Source: Actinophytocola sp050699935 (GTDB lineage Bacteria > Actinomycetota > Actinomycetes > Mycobacteriales > Pseudonocardiaceae). Taken from it: a stretch of 64,000 nucleotides of DNA. Within the stretch, counting starts at the first letter, position 1, and each line of letters begins with the position of its first letter. Where the stretch lies: contig NZ_JBOHGB010000010.1 in the NCBI RefSeq assembly GCF_050699935.1, forward strand, positions 24,825 through 88,824. Reading direction: 5' to 3'. The notes below the pieces were generated by a model, which made no database searches, had not been told where the DNA came from, and saw only the letters and a program-made list of their open reading frames with translations. Positions 40,515-50,168 of this stretch are shown piece by piece. The position numbers were made by a program, and so were the translations under genes.

Positions 40515-43460
40515 TTACCGGACGCGATCCACGTAGGCGCATGAGGTGGCGAGCAGTGCGGGAAGCGCATCGATAAAGTGCTTCAGCACCTGGTTCGGGT
40601 CGGTCTCGCTTCCGGAACGAGCCACAGACTCCCGACGGCGGTCGGAGACCACATACTCGACGGCATCCCACAGCGAAGCGTGTCGGTGCGCGAACATCCA
40701 CAGATGGTAGGCGTCGTGCCCGACGTTTACCCGCGGTGCACCCGGAAGTCCGATCTGGAAGTAGTGCGGGGTTTCCGGAGTATTGCCCAATCCCACTGCC
40801 AGGGGATCGACTTGATGGGTATAGGCGAATTTCTGCATCTGTTCGGCGTTAAGCGGTAGCTCGACAACGAGTCCGAACTCAACCAGGCGGTCGACAACTT
40901 CGGTAACCTTTGGCGCGTCCATCTCGGTGGCTTTACGGTGCACTCGTTCGCGACACGGCGGGTCCTCGTTGATCGTCGCCGGGTCGCCGTGTGCGAGTGC
41001 CCACACCCTCAGCTCTTCGTGGTCGATGCCGAAAATGCCATCCGCGTACCGGATTTCGTAAGAATCCGGACGGCCGCTCTCGTCCGTGAACAGCGGTCCA
41101 ACAGAGTGACCAACAGGAACAAGAATAGCCTCGCCGCTTCCCGCCAGAAGCGGCCCGTACGATTCGGACACTAGTTTTGAGGCGACCTCGTGCGGCATGT
41201 TGGACCTCAGAAAGTCGTTTAGCTCGCGTCGTAGCGCGTCCTCGTGCTCGTACAGCACCTCAAGTTGATGAAAGGTTGGTCTCGTTTTCGAGGATCGGAT
41301 TTTGAAGGCCTCTGCCCAGTACAGCGATCGAAGGTGGTGTTCTTGCCCCGAGCCGATCAAATCCTGGTAGTCGTCGATCGCTCGGGTGATCTGGTTGTCG
41401 GCTTCCTCGTGTAGACCAGCTTCGTCCGCTCGGCTCGCCAGGGCCGAGCGTGCATCGGCCAAACTCGCAAGGAGGTCGTGACGTCCAGAGCCGACAGCCT
41501 GCACGTAGTACTCCACGGCTGCCCGGGCCGCGACCAGCGCCGCTTCGGCCGCGCCGGCACGTTCGTGCGCCTCACCCAGCCAATAGTGGGCGTAACCGAT
41601 CTCGTTCGCGCTGGCGTCGGTGCCAAGTGTGTCGAGGTGGTGCTGCCAGAGTGCGACTTCCAGCGGCGCCAGCACCTCCTGCGTTGCCGGTAGGTGTTCG
41701 GCGGCGAGGCGAGCCGCCTCGCTGGATGCCGATCTGATCTGCGGCCGGATTATCTCGATCATTGGTTCGGGGTTGGCGAGACCGGCGACGATGGTGCTGC
41801 TGGCCGGGATGAATACCTCAGGAAATTGATGTAGAAGAGTGCGAATGCACTCGATGGTGCGCTCTTGCGCGAGTGTTGGGTTGCCCGCGCTGGTCGAAGC
41901 GGCTGCGAGGTCTGATGCGCGGGTCAGCACGAGCAGCGTATGGACCGCCTGTACGGTGGTCACCGTCTCCGTGAACGGTCGGCAGACGGTGTCAACGCAA
42001 TACTCGGTGCTCCCTGCCGTGGCCGCTGTGTCCAGCACGAGCGTCTCGCCGAGCCGGTCTGGCCGTAGTGGATCCCAGTATCGGTCTGTAACCGAACTTG
42101 GGTACACCTCATGCAGTGTCGCCGCCAAGTGGCTCTTGAACACCTCCGACACCGGGAACCCGTCGAGCGCGATGGCGAGCGCCCGCTCGGCCTGCGAGAC
42201 GTCAGCGGCAAGGTAAAGAGCGGGAACTGCGAGTATCCGGTCCACGATCTCGCCGAATGTCACGTGGGCTGGATCCATTGCGGCGTTCTGAGCGCGGAGC
42301 CATTTCGCCCACCAGCGCCGTTCGTGTCCGAGAACCGCGTGGAGTGGCCCCAACGGATCGATGCGCGGTGGAGGCTCTCCATGCTCCTTCTCGTGTAGAA
42401 CTACGCTGAGGGCGGCGGCGTGCATACCGAGAATGCTTTGGTCTCCCGCTGGCTCGGATGCGAGGACTGTGGGCATTGACTTGGGCGGCCGATCGAACAC
42501 AGCGGCGTAAAAGTCACGGTAGGCCAGTGTCAGCAATTCGCGCCGGTCCGTCCCAGCGTGGATCTCGCCGAGCCTGATCGGCTCGCTGTCGACCAGGTGT
42601 CCGACGTCGGGGTTGCTGGTGAGGGTTCGCCACCAGGCGCCGACCGTGCGGGCGAGCAACAGGATGCGAACATTCTCCAGGCGCGCACCAGCCATCCTGG
42701 CGAGGAACTTCGGCAGTTCGTAAGCCCAGTCCTCGGCGTAGTCGACGCACAGCAGCACTCTCGCTTCGACACCGGCCAGCGCGTCGGCGAGTGCGTCTAG
42801 GTCGCCGAGCGGTCGGCTGGTGAGATGTCCGACGAACCAGTCGGGCTCACGATCGAGTAGCGCACCGAGTTCGATCGAGAGGCGCGTCTTGCCCGCGCCT
42901 CCTGGACCGTGGACGAGACGCACAGTCTGTGCCGTGTCTTGCTCGCACCATTGGCGCAGTTCAACCAGCTCTGGTCGAGCCACGAACCCCGCGACTCGGC
43001 GTGCCGGGTCCAGATAGTACGAGGGCAGGCGGCGGTCCTCGTCGACCTGCGGGGTGGGCCGGGAATGCAGTAGATGGTGCAGTCGCTGCGCGGGTGACGA
43101 CCGGGATGTCTGGCGCCGCCACCGCGGTGCCGGCGCGAGCTCGGCTACAAGGCGTTCATGTCGCTTTTCCCAGTAGATGAGGTCGGTCGACACCGACAGC
43201 GGCCGCTTCTGCCTCGCCGCTTCGGCGCGGCAGGCTCGCACCCAGGCCAGCACCAGGTCGAGGTTGGGTGCCCGGTTGATGTTGCGCCCGTTCTCGATCT
43301 CGTTGACCCGACCAGTACTCGCCGACTTACCCTGCGTAGCGAGGTCGGGCGTCATCAGGCGGGCAAGGCGCTCGCAAGTCAGGCCGGATTCGGTCCGCAG
43401 CGCCTTGAGTCCCGCGCAGAACTGCTGGAGTGGGCTGCCCTCCTCTGCCGTTGACGCCAT
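40515..43460 (-). CDS. HTH-NTPase-TPR protein with an unusual C-terminal domain
   Basis: 981 residues. A cro/XRE-type helix-turn-helix occupies about 1-75 (LKALRTESGLTCERLARLM, SASTGRVNEIENGRN). A STAND-like NTPase follows with Walker A GPGGAGKTRL (185-193), Walker B VLLCVDYAED (about 236) and an ILLLARTVGAWW sensor strand. TPR-like helices fill about 630-730. The last 230 residues form a separate alpha/beta region with YADGIFGIDHEELRVWALAHG, VVDRLVEFGLVVELPL, FAYTHQVDPLAVGLGN and VNVGHDAYHLWMF, and I cannot assign it to a known family. The layout suggests a sensor switch that uses ATP and a fused effector or ligand-binding module, possibly for antiphage signalling. The regulator head may bind its own promoter. 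Confidence 0.8.
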   Translation of the reverse strand: MASTAEEGSPLQQFCAGLKALRTESGLTCERLARLMTPDLATQGKSASTGRVNEIENGRNINRAPNLDLVLAWVRACRAEAARQKRPLSVSTDLIYWEKRHERLVAELAPAPRWRRQTSRSSPAQRLHHLLHSRPTPQVDEDRRLPSYYLDPARRVAGFVARPELVELRQWCEQDTAQTVRLVHGPGGAGKTRLSIELGALLDREPDWFVGHLTSRPLGDLDALADALAGVEARVLLCVDYAEDWAYELPKFLARMAGARLENVRILLLARTVGAWWRTLTSNPDVGHLVDSEPIRLGEIHAGTDRRELLTLAYRDFYAAVFDRPPKSMPTVLASEPAGDQSILGMHAAALSVVLHEKEHGEPPPRIDPLGPLHAVLGHERRWWAKWLRAQNAAMDPAHVTFGEIVDRILAVPALYLAADVSQAERALAIALDGFPVSEVFKSHLAATLHEVYPSSVTDRYWDPLRPDRLGETLVLDTAATAGSTEYCVDTVCRPFTETVTTVQAVHTLLVLTRASDLAAASTSAGNPTLAQERTIECIRTLLHQFPEVFIPASSTIVAGLANPEPMIEIIRPQIRSASSEAARLAAEHLPATQEVLAPLEVALWQHHLDTLGTDASANEIGYAHYWLGEAHERAGAAEAALVAARAAVEYYVQAVGSGRHDLLASLADARSALASRADEAGLHEEADNQITRAIDDYQDLIGSGQEHHLRSLYWAEAFKIRSSKTRPTFHQLEVLYEHEDALRRELNDFLRSNMPHEVASKLVSESYGPLLAGSGEAILVPVGHSVGPLFTDESGRPDSYEIRYADGIFGIDHEELRVWALAHGDPATINEDPPCRERVHRKATEMDAPKVTEVVDRLVEFGLVVELPLNAEQMQKFAYTHQVDPLAVGLGNTPETPHYFQIGLPGAPRVNVGHDAYHLWMFAHRHASLWDAVEYVVSDRRRESVARSGSETDPNQVLKHFIDALPALLATSCAYVDRVR

Positions 43461-43983
43461 CTCGTATGTACCCCTCGCGTTCGACGTCTCTTCGAGGCGT
43501 GGCTGGCCGCCATGGCTGTGACCAGTCGCGTCCCGTGTTCGATGTTCGGACCCGTTCGAAGTTCCCGCTCGTGTCTAGCACAGCAGCCACCGTGATGTCA
43601 GACCTGACAACGCGGCGGATGGAGCCACGACATGACAAATGCCTTCGAACTCGGAACGGCGATTGTGCAGCTGCTGACGGCCGTCGCTGTCATACATCGC
43701 ACGCTCGGAAAACGCCGAGACCGGCGACCACCGCGTGATGGTGAATGAGGAGTTGGCGACCCGCTCCGTTGCTGACGACCGGCGCCACCAACCGTGTGAA
43801 TTTTCGAGCCATTCCGGTGCTGCCGGATTGTCTCCGGACCCGACCAGAAAATATCCAGTGAGAGGCTCGATTTCTCATGACATATACAGAATCCGGAGAA
43901 ACCTTCAACTGTCGGTGGTGGCCCCGTGGGCCCTCCATTTTACCGACTATCGGAACGACATGTGATGGTGCCGGTTGCGCGAG
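43461..43983. other. Intergenic with possible promoter of the NTPase gene
   Basis: Only short non-native frames are present. GAGGGG lies about 12 bases upstream of the NTPase start. Nothing else was recognised. Confidence 0.35.
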
Positions 43984-44175
43984 TCAGCGGGTTCTGGACG
44001 TGTTTGCGTTGGTGTCGAGCAGCTTGCTGTTCTCGACCAAGAGCCGCTGGTTGAGAGTACGCAGGGCGACGAGGTCGGCTTCCGTGGTGCGCAGTGCGTC
44101 TGGCGCGACTCGTCCGGCCAGCGTTCTGGTGACTGGCACACCGGCTCCCGCGAGCCGGTGTGCCAGTGCCGCCAC
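43984..44175 (-). pseudogene. Possible scrap of a transposon-associated coiled-coil protein
   Basis: A 63-codon minus-strand frame with AHRLAGAGVPVTRTLAGRVA, then LVALRTLNQRLLVENSKLLD. The head resembles the basic start and the tail the heptad end of DUF6262-like proteins that accompany integrase/transposase genes. No integrase is next to it. Weak. Confidence 0.3.
44133..44166. repeat. Perfect 14-bp-arm inverted repeat
   Basis: CTGGCACACCGGCT, spacer CCCGCG, AGCCGGTGTGCCAG. The stem is 14 bp without a mismatch and the loop is six bases, so it would form a very stable hairpin. There is no T-run after it, so it is not a classical terminator. It may be a recombination site or the trace of a mobile element; it also lies in the weak coiled-coil frame. 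Confidence 0.75.
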
Positions 44176-44479
44176 GCGGCCGCGCTCGTGATCCGCTGGC
44201 GCGCACCCCTGGCGGAAGGCCGCACCGCGATCGCGTCGTCGACGCGTTGTGGCCGGACCTCACTCTCGAGCTCGCCCTTCCTCGCCCGCACAAGTCCGCG
44301 AGGGCGACATCAACCTGCTCAGCGCCGCCGGCCACACCAGCCATCGTCATGATCGTTCCCCGATGGACGTCTTGCTGCACACCACCTTGGTGTTGGCGTC
44401 CGTTCACGGCATCGTGGTACCCACCGCGATTAGCCGGCGGCCACCGCGTGGAGTGACATCGAGACGAGGAGGATCGTGG

Positions 44480-45622
44480 ATGAAGGTCCTTGTCGTGGGG
44501 GGTGGGCTGGAGGGACTCAGCATCGCCTACCACCTCGCCGACCGTGGCTGCGAGGTGACGGTGCTCGAGCGTGGGGAGCTGTGCGCGTGCGGGACGGCGA
44601 AGTCCAGTGGCGTGGTCCGGTGCCACTACACCGTACGGTCGCTGGCGGCGATGGCCTGGTACTCGGTGGCCGAGCACGAACGGTTCGGCGAGGCGGTCGG
44701 GTTCCACCGAGTCGGCTATCTGATCGGGGTCGGACCGGAGAACGAGGCGGCACTGCGGCATAACGTGGCGATGCACCAGGAACTCGGCATCGACTCGCAC
44801 ACCATCGACCATGACGGTGTTCGGGCCCTGTGGCCGGCGGCGCGCATCGACGACTTCGCGGTGTTCGCCCACGAACGGCGGGCGGGGTACGGCGATGCGT
44901 ATCAGCTGGGGATGGCCTACGCCCAGTTGGCTCGGAGGAACGGGGCGGCGATCCGCCGGCACACGCCGGTAGCCAGGCTCACCACGAACCCGGTCGGGAT
45001 CGAGCTCGTGACCGGCGAACAGCTCGGCGCGGACCTGGTCGTGTTGGCGGCCGGGCCGTGGTCGCGAGAGTTGGCGGCTACGGTCGGGCTGGAGCTGCCG
45101 ATCCAACCGCAGCGGGAAGAGATCGTGCTCGTACGGCCCGGTCGAGACTCGCCCGACCACCCTCCGGTGTTCGGTGACCTGGTATCGCTTCAGTACATCA
45201 AGCCCGAGCCGTCGGGCGAGCTGCTGTGGGGGAATGCCGACCACACCGATCCGCAGTACGCGGACCCGGACCATTACTCCAACGGTGTCGACAGCGAGCT
45301 CGCCGCCGAGAAGATGGCCCACCGGCTTCCGGGTCTGCTCGACCCTCGGATCACCGGTGGGTACGCAGGCATTTACGACGTCACGCCGGACTTCAACCCG
45401 ATCATCGATCGGGTCGGCGACGGTCTGTTCGTCGCCGCCGGATTCTCCGGTCACGGGTTCAAGCTCTCCCCGGCCGTCGGCCGGTTGGTCGCCGACATGG
45501 TCATCGACGGTGCACCCGGGATCCCGCACGTGCACCTGCACGACTTCCGGTTGAGCCGCTTCGCCGATGGCGCCCCGCTCGTCGGCGATCATCCGTACAC
45601 CACAGTGCGAGGCCACCTCTGA
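44480..45622 (+). CDS. FAD-dependent amine/amino acid oxidase (DAO family)
   Basis: 380 residues from an ATG with GAGGAGGA upstream. The motif VVGGGLEGLSIAYHLADRG binds FAD at residues 4-22. An LERGELCACGTAKSSGVVRC segment contains the position where some family members attach FAD covalently. Further typical elements are DLVVLAAGPWS and GLFVAAGFSGHGFKLSPAVGR near the C-terminus. It oxidises a secondary amine or amino acid of unknown identity. It stands alone between debris, about 42 kb from the cassette oxidase, to which it is related only at family level. Confidence 0.86.
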   Translation: MKVLVVGGGLEGLSIAYHLADRGCEVTVLERGELCACGTAKSSGVVRCHYTVRSLAAMAWYSVAEHERFGEAVGFHRVGYLIGVGPENEAALRHNVAMHQELGIDSHTIDHDGVRALWPAARIDDFAVFAHERRAGYGDAYQLGMAYAQLARRNGAAIRRHTPVARLTTNPVGIELVTGEQLGADLVVLAAGPWSRELAATVGLELPIQPQREEIVLVRPGRDSPDHPPVFGDLVSLQYIKPEPSGELLWGNADHTDPQYADPDHYSNGVDSELAAEKMAHRLPGLLDPRITGGYAGIYDVTPDFNPIIDRVGDGLFVAAGFSGHGFKLSPAVGRLVADMVIDGAPGIPHVHLHDFRLSRFADGAPLVGDHPYTTVRGHL

Positions 45623-46607
45623 ACAAGCCGGCCAAAGGCTCTGCACCGCGGCCGCGGTGTTGGCTCGGCTGCGCGCGGGGGGTCAGACCGCGACCTTGCG
45701 GGTGAGCGCCCAACTCGCGGCGAGGCCAGCAGGACACTCGCGACCGAGTCATCATGGCGACCTCGGAGGTCGGTCCCCGGCCCCAGCAGGTGGGTGGTAC
45801 CCACGGAGTCCTCCGTCAGGCCGACCACCTCGGCGATGTCGGCGCGGCCCTCAACGAGGGGCAGCCGGAGAGTCTGAGCCAGCTGCTGCTGCACCCGGCC
45901 GACTCGGAGCCGCCCGAGGCTACAACACGGGCGAACCGCAGGAGGACCTGCACACGTTCGGGCCGCGACTGGTGTCACTGGTCAGCGGGTGGTGAAGGCG
46001 ATGGGCACGCGACCGACCCGAACGCGCACGCCGAGCGGGTGCGGGACATGGCTGGCGGGGCGACCTGGCGGCGTTGTCGGAGATCGGGGTGCCCGGCGGA
46101 CACCTGGACCCTCCGCCGGCCGGTGCCCTCGTCGGCGAATTCCGGGCGGCGAGGCTGGTCGTGCGGGCGCCGGCTTGGTGAGCCTGGTGGCCTGATGCGG
46201 ACAGTGCCGTTGAGCAGCTACGTATTCGGTGTGACGATCGACGGGCGTTGTCAGGTGGGCTCGCGGTGGGGTGTGTCTGTGTTTCGGATGTGGCCGTTGT
46301 TCGTGGTGGTGCGCGCACTGGGAGCGTCGCTGATTGCCTGGTGGTCGCCCGCCGACCGCGGCTTTGCCGACGACCAATCGTTCGCCGATTCCGACGTGCC
46401 AACCACAGGGCGTGCTTGGGTGGGGTCGACGAAATCACCCGATCCGCGAGGTCCACGGCCGAATGGACGCACCGCCTGCTCCAAAGGTCTGGCGACGACC
46501 GACCGCTGTCACCACGCCCGGTGGCTGGCTAGATTCGACCCGGCCGGGGCCACTGACACGACCACCACCGTCCGTGACTTGGCCGCCATGACTGGCGGGA
46601 GGATTCG
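45623..46607. other. Gene-poor stretch
   Basis: About one kilobase of overlapping frames. A YNTGEPQEDLHTFGPRLVSL stretch (to 45995, plus strand) and a minus-strand AASWALTRKVAV end near 45680 look protein-like but could not be placed in any family. These are probably remnants. Confidence 0.3.
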
Positions 46608-47060
46608 GTGACTGACAAGCAGATCCCGGCAGAGCGCCGACCGCTGTATGGCACCGCGCTGGCAGCGGTGCTCGCCGCGATGGACATTTCGCCGACGGTG
46701 GCCCTGTCGGTGCTGAACCTTTCGTCAGGGCCGGACCACGCGCACCGCCCGAAGCCGTCCAGCCAACACGCGGAGACGGCGCGAAACCTGGACATGGCGA
46801 TCTCCCTGGGTATCGGCGTTCGTGCCATCGAGTCCGCTATGGACGAGTCGGGTACAGGACGTGGTGGTGGCACGGATCCGAACGTCCCCACGCGGCCCCG
46901 AGGCCGGCTCTCCGCCGTCCTCGGCCGGTTCCGCGTGCCACTCGACCCGGTACACCCGAACGTTGCTCCACTATGGATAGCAACCGTTCGCAGGCGGTCG
47001 CGGCCACGACGTCGTCCCCACCGGGGCAACAGTGGAACGACAGGACGATTGGAGTCACCG

Positions 47061-47411
47061 ATGAGCGGCGACCGTTTTGGCGGCGGGAGTGGCGATGCGG
47101 GCGACTGCTTGCCCACCTCCGGCGAGCTGATCGCGGGACTGAATCGGCTGCGGGACGCGATGGCGCAGGTTCAGCATGACATCGAGAACGTGATCGTCCA
47201 CGGCCACTCACGGGACAACATGGTCACCGCGACCATGCAAGGCACCGGACAGCTCGTCGACATCACCATCGACCCGGACCAGCCCCACCACCGCACCACG
47301 GACGACCTCGGCAGGGTCGTCGCCGAAGCGGTCAACGACGCGCTACTGAAACTCGGCGACACCACCAGGGCCCGCATCACATCCCTGCTCACGTCACCGG
47401 ACGCCGCGTAG
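47061..47411 (+). CDS. YbaB/EbfC-like protein
   Basis: 116 residues. Two amphipathic helices flank a VTATMQGTGQLVDITIDPDQ strand pair, ending DLGRVVAEAVNDALLKLGDT, the YbaB/EbfC pattern. GGAG lies seven bases before the ATG. The frame is open further upstream to a GTG at 46608, which has its own GGGAGGA; the intervening codons (proline/arginine-rich, PRRRPHRGNSG) look non-native, so the short form is preferred. It resembles the protein of the ESX locus only at family level. No toxin follows it. Confidence 0.65.
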   Translation: MSGDRFGGGSGDAGDCLPTSGELIAGLNRLRDAMAQVQHDIENVIVHGHSRDNMVTATMQGTGQLVDITIDPDQPHHRTTDDLGRVVAEAVNDALLKLGDTTRARITSLLTSPDAA

Positions 47412-48725
47412 CAACACGACCGGCAAGCAAGGCGTCAGGGGCGTGCCGGTCACGACCTGGGTCACCCACACCACGTCCAGGGCGAGGAACGCCGGGTTGC
47501 CGGCGATCGCGATGAGGTGCGGGTAGGCGACCAGACCGATGCCGGTGGGCGACGTGCAGCAGGGAGGCGTACTGGCACGAGTGCCGCACCGTCAGGTCCG
47601 GGTCCTGGTGGGTGCGGATCGAGGTCAGCGTGCCCAGCACGCTCATGCCGGCTCGGCAGGGCACGTCGTACTCGTACGCGGCGTGGGCAGGAGGGCGGTC
47701 TCCGCGGCGCGGCAGGACGCGCTCACGCCGAGCATGGCGCAGCCAGATCGACGGACGCCTCCCGGCCGGAGCCGGTGTCCGCGCCGGGCTCGATCAGCGG
47801 GCGCACGGTCGACCACGCCGCGGTACCCGGCGACCGCCGGAACCAGCTGCGCTCCCTCCGTCAGGTTGGCTTGGACGGGATCCGGCGACCCTCGACCTCG
47901 TCGGGATCGTCGGTGGTCCACGAGCTCGTGCCCACAATGGACAGCCGCGCTGGGGGGAGCACGATGGTGAGAGATCCGGCTCGAGATCCAGCACGCCCAT
48001 CGGGACAGCACCCGTGTGGGGGTGCCATCGCAGTGTGGAACGAGACCTCGTCGCTTCATGACCGCGAATGGTGAGGTGCGGGCTTGAAGACAGTGCGGAG
48101 GTCGCGCGGATCGCGACCGTCGGCCGCGGCTGCTTCGTCGATCAACGGTCGCGACGCACGGCATCGCTCGCTGAGCATCGCGCTTGCTGGCCGAGTCGAG
48201 GCGGTCGGACCGCGGTTGGTCGGGCGTGGTGGTGGGCGAGGGCACCCACTGTTGGTACGGCAACGCCGCCCGCAACTGCACATACCGGGGCCATCGTGTG
48301 GTGGTCACACCCGACCAACCGGCCGATGTTGATCAACCAGCACCCGGACATGATCACCGGGGAGATATCTGGCCACCAACGGGGAACTCGATGGCCACCA
48401 GCGGGGCGGGTAAACGGCAGCCTACGGGGATTTCACTGGCGCGGACACCGCACGACGGACACCAGCTTCGACCCGACGCGCCGCGCGGACGCGCTCGTGC
48501 GCACCGATCGGGTCGTCCTGGCGTCGGGGTGCCGCCGAGGACGGGCTGACGCGACCCGGTGGGTAACGTCGCGGTTCTGTCCGCACCGGAAATCCGCGCC
48601 GGGTCGGTGGTCCGAGTCCACTGTCGGAGGGTCTCTTGATGGGTCGAAGAGCCACTGACGCGACCGATTCCCGTAGCTAGCCTCTCCGCCATTGTCTCGG
48701 CCGAGAGTCGTTCACGGGAGAGCGC
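47412..48725. other. Gene-poor stretch with a possible membrane-protein remnant
   Basis: In 1.3 kb the only protein-like segment is on the minus strand (about 47420-47660): SIRTHQDPDLTVRHSCQYAS in one frame, continuing GIGLVAYPHLIAIAGNPAFL and LDVVWVTQVVTG in another. It looks like a broken membrane protein of unknown family. The amt promoter should be at the right end; GGGAGAG precedes its ATG. Confidence 0.35.
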
Positions 48726-50168
48726 ATGCCGTTCGACTTCACAGCGGTGAACAGCGGTGCCACGGCGTGGATACTGGCGAGCGCCGCGCTCGTCCTCCTG
48801 ATGACCCCCGGGCTCGCGTTCTTCTATGGCGGCATGGTCCGGGCCAAGAACGTGCTGGGCATGCTCATGCAGAACCTCGTCGTGATGGCGTTGGTGAGCG
48901 TGCTCTGGATGCTGATCGGCTACAGCCTTGCGTTCGGTGGTGCCAACGGCGTGCTCGGCGGCCTGCACTTCGCCGGGCTGGCCAATCTCGACGAGGTCGT
49001 GCCCGGTTTCACCGATGAGGCCGCCATGTCGATCCCGCCGGTCGTCTACGTCGCCTTCCAGATGATGTTCGCGGTGATCACCGCAGCGCTGATCACGGGG
49101 GCGACCGCGGACCGTTGGAAGTTCGGGTCCTGTGTCATCGTCATTACATTGTGGACAGTCGTGGTGTACTCGCCCGTCGCGCACTGGGTGTTCTCGCCGA
49201 CCGGCTGGCTCGCCGGGTTGGGCGTGCTCGACTGGGCCGGTGGCACACTGGTGCACGTCAACGCTGGAGCGGCCGCGCTCGCCTTGTCGATCGTGCTGGG
49301 CCGCCGGCGCGGCTGGCCGGAGCGGGCGATGCCACCGCACAACCTGCCCTTCGTCGTGCTCGGCGCGGCATTGCTGTGGTTCGGCTGGTTCGGCTTCAAC
49401 GCCGGGTCGGCGCTCAACGCGAACGCGCTGTCGGGATACGCCTTCGTCAACACCAACACCGCGGCCGCCGCCGCGCTGCTGTCCTGGATCGCAGTCGAGA
49501 AGCTGCGCTACGGCAAGCCGACGACACTCGGTGCGGCGTCCGGCGTGGTCTCCGGTCTGGTCGCGGTCACTCCCTGCGCGGGCTTCATCGGGCCGATCGG
49601 CGCGGCGGTTGTCGGGATGCTCGCCGGCGCCCTGTGCGCGTTCGCCGTGGCGTTGAAGACCTGGCTGCGTTTCGACGACTCACTGGATGTGGCCGGTGTG
49701 CACCTGGTCGCCGGCATGCTCGGCTCGCTGATGGTCGGTCTGCTCGCGACCACCTCGGTCAACTCGGCGGGCGCGGACGGTCTGTTCTACGGGGGCGGGT
49801 ACTCGTTGCTGGGCAAGCAGGCGCTGGCGGTGCTCGTCGTGGCGCTCTACTCCTTCTGCGCCACGATGGGGATCGGCGTGCTCGTCGGGCGCCTGATCGG
49901 CAACCGCGTGTCACCCCGTGCCGAGCAGGCCGGCCTCGACCTCACGGTGCACGGTGAGGCGGCGTACGAGGCGGGTGTACTGGCGAACTCGAACCGGCCG
50001 GTGGCCGCCGTGGCCAGGCCCGCCACCGGAACCGATGCCGTGCCGCAGCGACCGCAACCACGGACGCCATCGCCGGCCTGGCCGCGGCAAGCGCCGCCAC
50101 AGGCTCCGGACCAGCCGAATCGGGGATCGCCGTGGAATCCCGCCGACTTCGACGGGAATCGTCGATGA
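48726..50168 (+). CDS. amt: Ammonium transporter (Amt/MEP/Rh family)
   Basis: 480 residues and eleven transmembrane helices. The Amt signature DWAGGTLVHVNAGAAAL contains the first pore histidine (about 177), and AGVHLVAGMLGSL the second (about 324). FFYGGMVRAKNVL at the start is typical. The cytoplasmic tail is long and Pro/Gln-rich. Unusually, glnK and glnD do not follow; instead a sensor-like gene overlaps its stop (ATGA) and leads into a conservon, so transport or nitrogen status may be tied to that signalling unit. Confidence 0.95.
   Translation: MPFDFTAVNSGATAWILASAALVLLMTPGLAFFYGGMVRAKNVLGMLMQNLVVMALVSVLWMLIGYSLAFGGANGVLGGLHFAGLANLDEVVPGFTDEAAMSIPPVVYVAFQMMFAVITAALITGATADRWKFGSCVIVITLWTVVVYSPVAHWVFSPTGWLAGLGVLDWAGGTLVHVNAGAAALALSIVLGRRRGWPERAMPPHNLPFVVLGAALLWFGWFGFNAGSALNANALSGYAFVNTNTAAAAALLSWIAVEKLRYGKPTTLGAASGVVSGLVAVTPCAGFIGPIGAAVVGMLAGALCAFAVALKTWLRFDDSLDVAGVHLVAGMLGSLMVGLLATTSVNSAGADGLFYGGGYSLLGKQALAVLVVALYSFCATMGIGVLVGRLIGNRVSPRAEQAGLDLTVHGEAAYEAGVLANSNRPVAAVARPATGTDAVPQRPQPRTPSPAWPRQAPPQAPDQPNRGSPWNPADFDGNRR

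Noticed and set aside
46608..47060. Upstream extension of the second YbaB-like gene with its own ribosome site
   Set aside because: The head is plausible but the joining region is non-native; it is kept as an alternative only.
48560..48600. Possible GlnR box upstream of amt
   Set aside because: Only one weak half-match (GTAAC then GTTC) was seen, and no proper second site.
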